Origin: Phaeodactylibacter sp. | Lineage (GTDB): Bacteria; Bacteroidota; Bacteroidia; Chitinophagales; Saprospiraceae | DNA length: 33,531 nucleotides | Assembly (NCBI GenBank): GCA_024103175.1 | Contig: JAGFJE010000494.1 | Span: 1 to 33,531, forward strand | Direction: 5' to 3' | In this document: positions 15,569 to 23,560 of the stretch, in pieces | How the letters are laid out: every line of letters begins with the position of its first letter | Position numbering within the stretch: position 1 is the stretch's first letter | Notes under the pieces: generated by a model | What the model saw: only the letters and a program-made list of their open reading frames with translations | Databases searched by the model: none | Told to the model about the DNA's origin: nothing | Position numbers and translations under genes: made by a program

Positions 15569-18115
15569 CTACTCCCCATACACCTTCCCATCCACCACCA
15601 AACTCGTATTCTCCCCGACAGCATACGGTGTTTCGGCCCCTGAGATGTTCACCTTGCTCAGGGAAGCGTAGGCTTCCTCGTATCCGGCCTGTTCCTGGGC
15701 CAGGCGGATGCCGGTGCGGCTCTTCAGCAGTTGGGCGTCGGAGAGGGTTACTTTGGAGCGCTCTTCACTGGAGAGGCCCACCCTGGCGTTGCGGATGTCG
15801 ACCCAGCGGGCGGTGAGCTCCGTATCTTCACCGGCACTAATGCCCTCATTACCGATGCGGCCCATAAAGATATTAGACAGGTTGGCTTTAGCCCCCGTAA
15901 GGGCGATGCCGTTCTTTTCCACATTCAGGAAAGTGGCCCGGCTGGCCGTGCCGCTGCAGGAATAGCAGCGGAAGGCGTCACCCTTTACATCGGCAAACCG
16001 GCTTTGCTCCAGGGAAAAGTCTGCGCGGACGAGGCTCAGGTATTCCTTCCCGCCCCGATTACCGGAGAAGGTGCAGGCGTAGAGGGTGACGGGCGATTCG
16101 TAGAAAGTGACGGCGCCACTCACCGGGCTGTTCTTTTCTTCGGGGGCAGACAGCCCCTCGAAGCGGGTGTATGAGAGGCTGGAGCGCTGCCCTGCTCCGA
16201 TAACGGCCAGCCCTGCTCCCGAACTACCGGAAGAGCGGATGACTACCGGGGCTTCCTCCCTTCCCAGGGCAAATACGGGCGAGTAGCTGATGATACGCGC
16301 CCCTTCCGCCAGGTCGAGGACAGCGCCGGCTTCCAGTTGGAGGCGCTTGCCGGCGGGGATTACCAGATCATCGGCCAGCATCCACTTGCCGGCGGGAATG
16401 GACAGGGTATTGCCTCCATCCAGTTGCCGGATGAAGGTGAAGGCCGAATGGGTGGCGGCCTTTCCCATCAGCTTACCGGCAGGAGGCAGCAGCCCTGCCT
16501 CGGGTTCCGAAAGGACGGCCATCGCTTTTGCTCCGGGCTCCAGCCCCAGGAAGTTGAAGTGTACTTTCAAGCCCGAAGCGAGGCCGTCGTTCCAGGAAAG
16601 GCCCTCGGAGATATTGAAGTGATGGAGATGGAGTTTGTTGTTTCCCTCTCTGGCCCGCGAGTCGATGATAACGGCTTCTTCGGGGTAAAATGTGGCGTCC
16701 CCCGAACTGAGATAGGCCACTTCCACGGGCAAGTCCTGCTGGTTTTCAAACTGAACGGCCAGGCGCTCCCCTTCCTCTTGGATAAACCGGGCGATGAGCA
16801 CCTTTCCTTCCGGATTCAGAACGGACCGGATGTGCGCCTGATTGGCGTACAATTGCTCATCGGGGAACTTGTAAAACGGCAATGTCAGGTATACCTTGTG
16901 CAGGACGGAATTGAGCTCTTCTTTATGTTTTTCGAAGAAGGCATCCAGAAATTCCGGCTGGCTGACGATGCTGGCCTGACGGATATAGTGGCGTTTGAAC
17001 ACCTCGTTATTGTAGATCAGCCCTATGATGGACTCCTGCTCCAGCCAGTAGTGGCGGGTGAACAGCTCGGGCTCTTCCATGAACATCTTCATGCTGCCCG
17101 GTTCGCTTTTGCCCAGGTCCTCAAATTCGCGGACGATGGGCTCCGCCAGGCCGGTCACAGGGTTGAAGTAGAAGCGCATATTGGCCTTGCTCAGCGGATG
17201 TTTGTTGTTCATCAGGTCGGAAACGATGAACATCCTGGCCATCTTTTCCATATCGAAGAACTTCTCCGCAGGCAGGTCGCCGGCCATTACATCCTGCCAC
17301 ATCCGGCGCATCAGGAGCAACTGGGCGCGGGGGCCGTCTTCTTCCATCAGTTTGCTTTCGCGGTAGGGGTCCAGTTTCTTTTCCAGTTTGAAAATGACGC
17401 CTTCCCTCAGGGAATTGCTCTCGATGAGGTGCTTGTCAAAACGCTCCTCCATGTAGAAAAGGCCGGTGGATTTGCCGTTGATCGACACGTTGACAAAATC
17501 GACCCGCATGCCGATCAGCCCCAGTTCTTCCAGCAGGCGGAAGGCCAGCCAGTCGGTCAGGTATCCCCTGGCCGTCGGCACCAGCATGGCAAAGCGCTTC
17601 ATACCTTCAATCGTGTCATCCCCCCTTACTTTCACCTCAAAAGACCACTTGTTGGGGTTGCCCACATGCGTTCTCGACACCACGCCGGTCAGGGCGATCT
17701 TCACACTGTGTTCCTTGCCGTTGTAGGTCATCTTGGCGGGGAACTCCTCTTCCTTGAATGCCGGGTTGATGTATTTTTCCTGCATGGCCTGTTCCCGCAG
17801 ATACTGGATACGAAGCAGGTGTTTGAACTTGATGTCGAGCTTCACATCGTCCGGCTCCGCCATCTGGCCCTGCGCGTATTTCTTGATGAAGGAAAAGTCC
17901 AGGCGGGACAGGTCCTTCACAATGGGAACAAAATGCTGAGTCCGCCCGGAGAGATAGAGGTACCTCCCGTAGTTGAACACTCCGAAGAAAAACAGTGCCA
18001 AAAAGAGGAACCCGGCAGTTCCCATCATCCAGAATGGCACCCGTTCTCTTTTCCGGACCACATTGCGGACCCGCTCTGCCAGGCGGGAATTATTTCTTAT
18101 GGTTTTGACTTTCAT
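15569..18115 (-). CDS. Membrane-anchored CotH-like protein with beta-helix tail (copy B)
   Basis: An 848-residue protein with a basic cytoplasmic start, one transmembrane helix (about 28-52) and a large extracytoplasmic part. Residues about 130-345 resemble the CotH kinase family: SVKIALTG, NKWSFEVKVRGD, GLFYMEERFDKHL, and DLMNNKHPLSKANMRFYFNP followed by PIVREFED. CotH proteins are secreted protein kinases related to Fam20C, but the usual GN-x-D and DxD-type acidic motifs are not clearly kept (NNKH and EFE instead). The last 250 residues have regularly spaced Asn/Ser/Gly turns (YACTFSGNRGGKEYLS, SNIFMGRIGNEGIS) consistent with a right-handed parallel beta-helix. It lies 18 bp after its paralog, so the two are co-transcribed. 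Catalytic activity is uncertain. Confidence 0.82.
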   Translation of the reverse strand: MKVKTIRNNSRLAERVRNVVRKRERVPFWMMGTAGFLFLALFFFGVFNYGRYLYLSGRTQHFVPIVKDLSRLDFSFIKKYAQGQMAEPDDVKLDIKFKHLLRIQYLREQAMQEKYINPAFKEEEFPAKMTYNGKEHSVKIALTGVVSRTHVGNPNKWSFEVKVRGDDTIEGMKRFAMLVPTARGYLTDWLAFRLLEELGLIGMRVDFVNVSINGKSTGLFYMEERFDKHLIESNSLREGVIFKLEKKLDPYRESKLMEEDGPRAQLLLMRRMWQDVMAGDLPAEKFFDMEKMARMFIVSDLMNNKHPLSKANMRFYFNPVTGLAEPIVREFEDLGKSEPGSMKMFMEEPELFTRHYWLEQESIIGLIYNNEVFKRHYIRQASIVSQPEFLDAFFEKHKEELNSVLHKVYLTLPFYKFPDEQLYANQAHIRSVLNPEGKVLIARFIQEEGERLAVQFENQQDLPVEVAYLSSGDATFYPEEAVIIDSRAREGNNKLHLHHFNISEGLSWNDGLASGLKVHFNFLGLEPGAKAMAVLSEPEAGLLPPAGKLMGKAATHSAFTFIRQLDGGNTLSIPAGKWMLADDLVIPAGKRLQLEAGAVLDLAEGARIISYSPVFALGREEAPVVIRSSGSSGAGLAVIGAGQRSSLSYTRFEGLSAPEEKNSPVSGAVTFYESPVTLYACTFSGNRGGKEYLSLVRADFSLEQSRFADVKGDAFRCYSCSGTASRATFLNVEKNGIALTGAKANLSNIFMGRIGNEGISAGEDTELTARWVDIRNARVGLSSEERSKVTLSDAQLLKSRTGIRLAQEQAGYEEAYASLSKVNISGAETPYAVGENTSLVVDGKVYGE

Positions 18116-18133
18116 GATCAGTTTTGTTCTTTT

Positions 18134-20740
18134 TTATCTCACACTTGCTTTTCCGTATTCAGCTCCGTAAAGTATCCCTTTCACATCTTCAAAATTGGGC
18201 GCAAAAGGCTGCCCGTCTATCGTGACGCCAGAATTGGCCTCGATCAGGTAAGGCCGCTCGGCGCCTTCGATCACCACGCGTTCGAGGCTGGCGAAACCGG
18301 GCCCGAATTCCGGTTTTTTCATAAAGGTGGTCAGCCCGACCCGGCTGTTGGATACCTTGGAATCGGAAACAATAAGCTTCGACCGGTCTTTGCTGGTCAG
18401 AGCGATCTCCGATTTATGGATCTCCACGAAACTTGCCGTCATGCTGCTGCCTTCGCCAGAGCTGAGGCCTTTGTCGCCGATCCCGCTCATATAGACATGG
18501 CTGACCGTGATCTCGCTTCCGGAAACGTCGATGCCATCGTTGCCGACGTTGATGAAGCTGGAGTTGGCCACCGACCCTGTGCAGAAATCACAGTCGAAGG
18601 CATCGGCATTGATGTCCCTGAACAGGCTCTTTTCCATGGTAAAGTCGGCGCGGATGACGTTCAGGAAATCGTCGCCGTCCTGGTTACCGATGAAGGCTAC
18701 GCCGTTGAAATCCACCGGCGTTTCGTAGAATATCACAGCGCCGGTCAGGGCCCAGCCATATTCGGTGGGGCGGTTGAGGTTCAGGAAAGTGGTATATTCC
18801 ACCGACGAGCGCGCTCCTCCCCGGATGACGATCATACCTTCCGACGTCGTGTCGGAGGAGAGCATCAGGATGGAGTCCTGTTCTGTCCCCATAAAGTACA
18901 CCGGCGAATAACAGATGACCTTGGCATGGTTGACGAGGTCGATCCGGGCGCCGGCTTCGACCTCGAAGCGCCGGCCGGCCGGGATGACCAGGTCCCGGCC
19001 CAGCGTCCAGTTTCCTTTGGGAATGATGATGGCGTTGGTTTCCGGCGCCTCCTCGATGAAATCAAAAGATTGATAATTGGCTTCCCGGACGATGGGGTTG
19101 CCGTTGCGGGCCCGGCGGCCCTCATAGGCCCAGGGGAAAACCAGGGCGGTGCGCCTTTCCATCAGCCCCGGCATACTGAAGTAGACCTTCAGTTCCGGAA
19201 GGTAGTCGCCGGGCCAGGCCACATCATGCGGTATCCTGAACTGGTACGCCCGGGGCTGCTCCGCTTCCCCCTCCTTCCTGCCAGGAAGCAGAATGGGCTC
19301 CGGAGGCTGGAAGAAGACGGTATCCCGCCATCCCAGATAAGCAACTTCCAGGGGAATATCCTGTTGATTGAGCAGGCTGACGTGCAGGTGGCCGTCTTCC
19401 GCCTTATTGAAATAGGCCGTTATCTCTCCTTCGTCGGGGAAGAGGACGAAGCGGAGGTTGCGCTGATTGCCGGCGAGCGCAACGGCAGGCAGGTCGTGAG
19501 CGGGCCACCGCTTGTATGTCCGGTTGAGGAGGACATTCACTTTCTCGCCGTTGCGCATCAGCAACTGCTCGAGAAAATCATCGCGGGTGAGCAGTTCTGC
19601 TTCCTGGAGATAGGCGCTCTGGAAGCCGGGTTCGCCGGCGATCATACGGACGAACGGATCCTGGGCAAGCGTGTTGTGCCACTCATTATCCGGCGACGGC
19701 TGTTGCAAAATAGAGGTGAAAGTCCGATGCCGGCTGTTGTTGATGTTATTGAATTCCCGCGCCACGGGTTCTACTTTTCCGGTTTCCGGGTTAAAGTAAA
19801 AACTCAGGTTTTCCCGAAGTAGGGGGTACTTGTGGTTCATCAGGTCGGCAATGGCAAAGAGGCGGCCCATTTTTTCCAGGTCGAAAAACTTATCCGGCGT
19901 CAGCAGGCCGGCCTTCAGGTCCGTCCACATCCGTTTCAGCACCAGGAGGTGGCCCTTGGTCTCGGAATTGGCCATCAGCTCGTCTTCCTTGTCAACCACC
20001 ATATCCTCCTCCATCCGGAAGAGGATGCCTTTGCCAAAACGCTGGCTGGCGATCAGGTCCTTATGATAGCGTTCCTGCATGTAATACAGGCCAATGGGCT
20101 TGCCGTTGATAGATATTTTCAGGAAATCCCCTCCCAGGCTTTTGATGCCCCTGCTCTTCAGTATTTCATGAGCCAGCCAGTCGGACATGTATCCGCCCGA
20201 TAGCGGCGGCAGCAGGTCAAAGCGCTTCATATCCGCCACCGTGGAGTTCTTCACCGCTTCCACCTGAAGGGGCCACTGGCCGGGGTCGTTGAAATGCAAG
20301 GCCATCATATCGGCAAGTTCTATCCGGACGTCGTGGGTTAGGCCCTGGTAGAACAACCTGGCCGGGATCTCTTCCTTGAAGATGGCATCATCGATAACGC
20401 CTTCCTGCAGTATGCGGTCGCGAAGGCTTTGGAGTTGGTCCAGGTGCTTGGGCCTGATCTCCAGTTCCAGCCCTTCAAACTCTGTATACTCTCCCCGGCT
20501 GAAGTCAGACAGAAAAGAGAAATCCAGGTCTCCAACCTTAAGCATAACCGGTTTGGTATAGGAAAACTGCCCCTTCTTACTCACATAAGCGCCATAAGCC
20601 GCCACGCCCAGGAAGAGAACGGCCAGGGCCATCAGGCCCGCCAGGCTTAGTACCGCCCGCAGGAGCAACTTTCGGTTGGCAAAAATACTACGAAGAAGCG
20701 ACGCCGAGGAAGCGCCGCTTTTTTTCAGCCCTATTTTCAT
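18134..20740 (-). CDS. Membrane-anchored CotH-like protein with beta-helix tail (copy A)
   Basis: An 868-residue paralog of the following gene with the same layout: basic start, one transmembrane helix (about 25-52), CotH-like region (about 130-350) with KISINGKPIGLYYMQERYHKDL and DLMNHKYPLLRENLSFYFNP, then a beta-helix region with FIGNQDGDDFLNVIRADF and NVGNDGIDVSGS. The segment corresponding to the CotH metal-binding acidic motif reads REFNN, so it is more degenerate than in copy B (REFED) and may be inactive. The ATG at 20740 is chosen over an in-frame TTG two codons upstream. The pair is likely expressed from the repeat-rich region at 20741-21087, which has a run of nine G and a 15-bp-period array. 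Confidence 0.82.
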   Translation of the reverse strand: MKIGLKKSGASSASLLRSIFANRKLLLRAVLSLAGLMALAVLFLGVAAYGAYVSKKGQFSYTKPVMLKVGDLDFSFLSDFSRGEYTEFEGLELEIRPKHLDQLQSLRDRILQEGVIDDAIFKEEIPARLFYQGLTHDVRIELADMMALHFNDPGQWPLQVEAVKNSTVADMKRFDLLPPLSGGYMSDWLAHEILKSRGIKSLGGDFLKISINGKPIGLYYMQERYHKDLIASQRFGKGILFRMEEDMVVDKEDELMANSETKGHLLVLKRMWTDLKAGLLTPDKFFDLEKMGRLFAIADLMNHKYPLLRENLSFYFNPETGKVEPVAREFNNINNSRHRTFTSILQQPSPDNEWHNTLAQDPFVRMIAGEPGFQSAYLQEAELLTRDDFLEQLLMRNGEKVNVLLNRTYKRWPAHDLPAVALAGNQRNLRFVLFPDEGEITAYFNKAEDGHLHVSLLNQQDIPLEVAYLGWRDTVFFQPPEPILLPGRKEGEAEQPRAYQFRIPHDVAWPGDYLPELKVYFSMPGLMERRTALVFPWAYEGRRARNGNPIVREANYQSFDFIEEAPETNAIIIPKGNWTLGRDLVIPAGRRFEVEAGARIDLVNHAKVICYSPVYFMGTEQDSILMLSSDTTSEGMIVIRGGARSSVEYTTFLNLNRPTEYGWALTGAVIFYETPVDFNGVAFIGNQDGDDFLNVIRADFTMEKSLFRDINADAFDCDFCTGSVANSSFINVGNDGIDVSGSEITVSHVYMSGIGDKGLSSGEGSSMTASFVEIHKSEIALTSKDRSKLIVSDSKVSNSRVGLTTFMKKPEFGPGFASLERVVIEGAERPYLIEANSGVTIDGQPFAPNFEDVKGILYGAEYGKASVR

Positions 20741-20806
20741 ATTCAAGTAATTTTCCAGACATAATGGGATACGTGCTGCCTATTGCTTAGAGCAAACACT
20801 ATTAAA

Positions 20807-20815
20807 GGGGGGGGG
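20807..20815. repeat. Homopolymeric G9 tract
   Basis: Nine consecutive G on the plus strand (C on the transcribed strand of the CotH-like pair) in their likely promoter region. Such runs are prone to length change during replication. Confidence 0.7.
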
Positions 20816-20975
20816 ATTCCTTGTTTTCTGAAAAATGTCTGTTTGGATAATCTTGCAATCTTCCTTTCTACTACGGGAGGTGAGGGGAATGGTTGCGTTT
20901 TGGAAGGAGAATTGAGTGTAAAGGTTTTTAAGTAATGTCTGATCATGCCTCAGCGTGTTGGTGAGAGGCAGCGCC

Positions 20976-21057
20976 AATCGTTACTTTTGTAATCATTATA
21001 AAAATCATTATTACTTTTATAATCGTTAAATTTTAACGATTATTTTTGTAATCATTA
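20976..21057. repeat. 15-bp-period octamer array (short copy)
   Basis: AATCGTTA-like octamers at 20976, 20991, 21021, 21035 and 21050, with a degenerate copy at 21006, are spaced 15 bp apart apart from one 14-bp step. A perfect palindrome with 12-bp arms and a one-base centre lies at 21019-21043. A 24-bp stretch (21034-21057) is identical to 30146-30169 in the larger array. Confidence 0.7.
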
Positions 21058-21087
21058 TATTTATAACCTTCTCTGCCGATAGGCCCC

Positions 21088-23460
21088 TCATTCATATTTC
21101 AGGGCCTCAGCCGGATTCGCCATCGCCGCTTTTGCCGACTGCAGGCTCACTGTGGCCAGTGCAATGCCAAGCCCGGCCAGGCCTGCCACGGCCAACGCCC
21201 ACCAGGATACGTCCACACTGTAGGCAAAGTTGCTCAGCCAGCGGCTCATAGCCCACCACGCCAGTGGAATGGCCGCCAGGCAGGAGAAAGCCACCAGCCG
21301 GATATACTCCCGGGACAACAATACTACTATATTGGCCACTGTCGCCCCCAGCACTTTGCGTACGCCGATCTCCTTGACGCGCCGCTCGATGGTAAAGGAA
21401 ACCAGGGCAAACAGGCCCAGGCAGGCGATGCCTAAGGCAAAGAGCGTAAACAAGGTGATCACTTTCAGGAAGCGGGCGTCGCCGGCGTGCAACTGGCCGA
21501 AGTTGTCGTCGATAAAGATGTGATCGAAGGGGCGGCTGGGCTCCAGCCGGGCCCATATTGCGCTTATCGAAGCGAGGGTTTGTTGGTAGTCATCCGTCTC
21601 CAGGCGCAGGTATTTGTTCCGCGCCTGTTGCGGCGCCAGTATGAATGCGAAAGGCCCGACGGCTTCGCGCAGAGAAGCAAAATGAAAGTTCCGCGTTACC
21701 CCTACAATGCGCCGGTAGACGGGCTCCCCGTCCGATGTCGCCGACCATTGGACCTCCTTGCCTACGTAGGGAGGTGTCAGGCCCAGCAGTTGCACTGCTT
21801 TTTCATTCAGGATTATGGACGCGCTGGTGTCCGCCGCATGAGCCGGGGCAAAGGCCCGCCCTTCCAGCATCTCGATGCCGGCTGTTTGGATGAAGTTGTA
21901 ATCCGTCAGCGCGAAGCCGGTAAGGATGCCCTCGCCCTGGGCCTGCCCCTTGCGGGTGATATCGGTCGTCCAGTTCAGTCCTCCGAGTACAGAGGAAGAG
22001 GCGCCCACCGATCGCACCTCCGGAAGCTTGCCCAGCGCTTCCCGCCAGGCGGCCGCCTGCTGGGCGCCTCCCGCCCTGGGCAGTAGGAGCAGGCCTTCCT
22101 TGCGGAAGCCCAAATCCTTGTTTTCCATGTAGTGCAGCTGTTGCGCCGCCACAATAACGCCAACGATCAGCCCGATGGCCACCACAAACTGGAAGGCCAC
22201 CAAACCACGCCGAAGCAGGCCCTGCTCCCGCCCGGAAGCCCGGAACGACTTGAGCACCCGCGACGGCTGGAAAGAAGACAGATAGAATGCCGGATACAGG
22301 CCTGCCAGCACGCCTACCAGCCCTGCCGCCAGAAAGATGGCTACCATCAGTCCGGTATTTTCCGCCGAGAGTAAAGTGATGCTCTTGCCCGTCAGCCGGT
22401 TGAAAGCCGGCAGCGTACTTTCCACCAGGATCGCCGCCACAACGCAACAGATCAATACCGTCAGCGCCGATTCCAAAAGAAACTGCCCGGCCAGCGCCTT
22501 CCGGCGGGCGCCGCTCACCTTGCGCACCCCCACCTCCCGGGCGCGGGTGGCCGACCGGGCTGTAGTAAGGTTGACGTAGTTGGCGCCCGCCACAAACAAC
22601 ACCATGAAGGCTACGGAAAGGAAGATGAAAACATAACTGATGTCCCCGTTGGGCCGCATCTCCCATTTTAAGTGGGAGTGCAGGTGAATATCCGTTAAGG
22701 GCTGGGTGTAAAAATCGTTCCGGCCGCCTTCCACATTTTCCTCATAAACCTGCTGCACCTTTTCCTCGAGGGCGGCAATATCTGCCTTTTCTCTCAGGCG
22801 GGCGTAAGTGTAAAAATTGTAAAACCCCCAGTTGCCGTCAATATTGCCTATCCGGCTGATGGGCCCAAGAAAATCAAACTTGAAATGGCTGTTCTCCGGC
22901 ATGTCCTCGATTACCGCCGACACCTGATAAGGGTTGCCGTTGATCGTCAGCTGCCGGCCCAGGGCCGGCTCGCCACCGAAGTACTTTTTTGCCATAGCGG
23001 CCGTCAGGACAACCTCATTCTTTTCATTGAGGGCGCCCCCCGGGGCGCCTTCCAGGAAGGTTTGGCTGAACACTGCAAAAAAGTTGCTGTCTACCAAACC
23101 GAATTCACTTTCGTAGTAGCGCTCGCCTTCGAACTCCACCAGATAGGCTCTGCCCCAGGAGGGAAACAGGCGCACTACCTCTTCTACCTCCGGAATGGAG
23201 GCCAACATAGCCGGCGCCAGGGCCGGCGGCGTGGTGGCGTCGGGAATGCGCCCGCCGTCCGCATCCACAAAATCTTTAACAACGCGGTGGATGCGATCCG
23301 ATTGAGCGTAGTGCCGGTCATAACTAAGCTCATCCAGGACAAAAAGCACGATGAGCAGGCAACAAGCCAGCCCCACCGACAACCCGGCAAAATTGACCAT
23401 GGAAGAAGCCCTGTTCTTCAGAAAATTGCGAATGGCGATCTTTAGGTAGTGCTTTAGCAT
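21088..23460 (-). CDS. FtsX/MacB-type ABC transporter permease (paralog 2)
   Basis: A 790-residue permease with the same two-repeat plan as paralog 1: first helix at about 20-42 (FAGLSVGLACCLLIVLFVL), periplasmic core with QPLTDIHLHS, FtsX block with AREVGVRKVSGARRKAL, second periplasmic domain, and final FtsX block with KEIGVRKVLGATVANIVVLLSREYIRL, ending NPAEALKYE. No Walker motifs are present, so it needs a separate ATPase. It is the last of three head-to-tail permease genes on the minus strand (28484 down to 21088), separated from the next by 100 bp containing a word-repeat hairpin. Its sequence differs enough from the other copies that recent duplication is unlikely. Confidence 0.93.
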   Translation of the reverse strand: MLKHYLKIAIRNFLKNRASSMVNFAGLSVGLACCLLIVLFVLDELSYDRHYAQSDRIHRVVKDFVDADGGRIPDATTPPALAPAMLASIPEVEEVVRLFPSWGRAYLVEFEGERYYESEFGLVDSNFFAVFSQTFLEGAPGGALNEKNEVVLTAAMAKKYFGGEPALGRQLTINGNPYQVSAVIEDMPENSHFKFDFLGPISRIGNIDGNWGFYNFYTYARLREKADIAALEEKVQQVYEENVEGGRNDFYTQPLTDIHLHSHLKWEMRPNGDISYVFIFLSVAFMVLFVAGANYVNLTTARSATRAREVGVRKVSGARRKALAGQFLLESALTVLICCVVAAILVESTLPAFNRLTGKSITLLSAENTGLMVAIFLAAGLVGVLAGLYPAFYLSSFQPSRVLKSFRASGREQGLLRRGLVAFQFVVAIGLIVGVIVAAQQLHYMENKDLGFRKEGLLLLPRAGGAQQAAAWREALGKLPEVRSVGASSSVLGGLNWTTDITRKGQAQGEGILTGFALTDYNFIQTAGIEMLEGRAFAPAHAADTSASIILNEKAVQLLGLTPPYVGKEVQWSATSDGEPVYRRIVGVTRNFHFASLREAVGPFAFILAPQQARNKYLRLETDDYQQTLASISAIWARLEPSRPFDHIFIDDNFGQLHAGDARFLKVITLFTLFALGIACLGLFALVSFTIERRVKEIGVRKVLGATVANIVVLLSREYIRLVAFSCLAAIPLAWWAMSRWLSNFAYSVDVSWWALAVAGLAGLGIALATVSLQSAKAAMANPAEALKYE

Positions 23461-23470
23461 GGCTATTGTT

Positions 23471-23559
23471 GTGTGTAAAAGTGTAGAAGTGTAGAAGTGT
23501 AACAGGGCGGGGCGGTTCGCTTGAGCCTCATTTACACCCTTACACCTTTACACTTTTCA
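23471..23559. repeat. Word-repeat hairpin element (GTGTAGAA type)
   Basis: Left arm of GTGTAAAA/GTGTAGAA words (23471-23502), GC-rich core, right arm of TTTACACCC words (23531-23557). AAAAGTGTA at 23477-23485 pairs with 23549-23557. A 21-bp stretch of the right arm (23537-23557) is identical to 26031-26051 in the next gap. Confidence 0.65.
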
Positions 23560-23560
23560 A

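Larger units (their letters stand above)
20741..21087. other. Intergenic region upstream of the CotH-like pair
   Basis: 347 bp without a supported gene. Going leftward from permease 2 it holds the 15-bp-period AT-rich array (20976-21057), a TGCCTC/GAGGCA stem (20946-20951 with 20965-20970), a GTGTAAAGG word at about 20917, and a G9 homopolymer at 20807-20815, 67 bp before the copy A start codon. It must contain the promoter of the CotH-like pair; the nearest box is TAGTGTTTG (reverse strand, just past the G-run), a one-base-longer version of TAnnTTTG. Confidence 0.5.
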
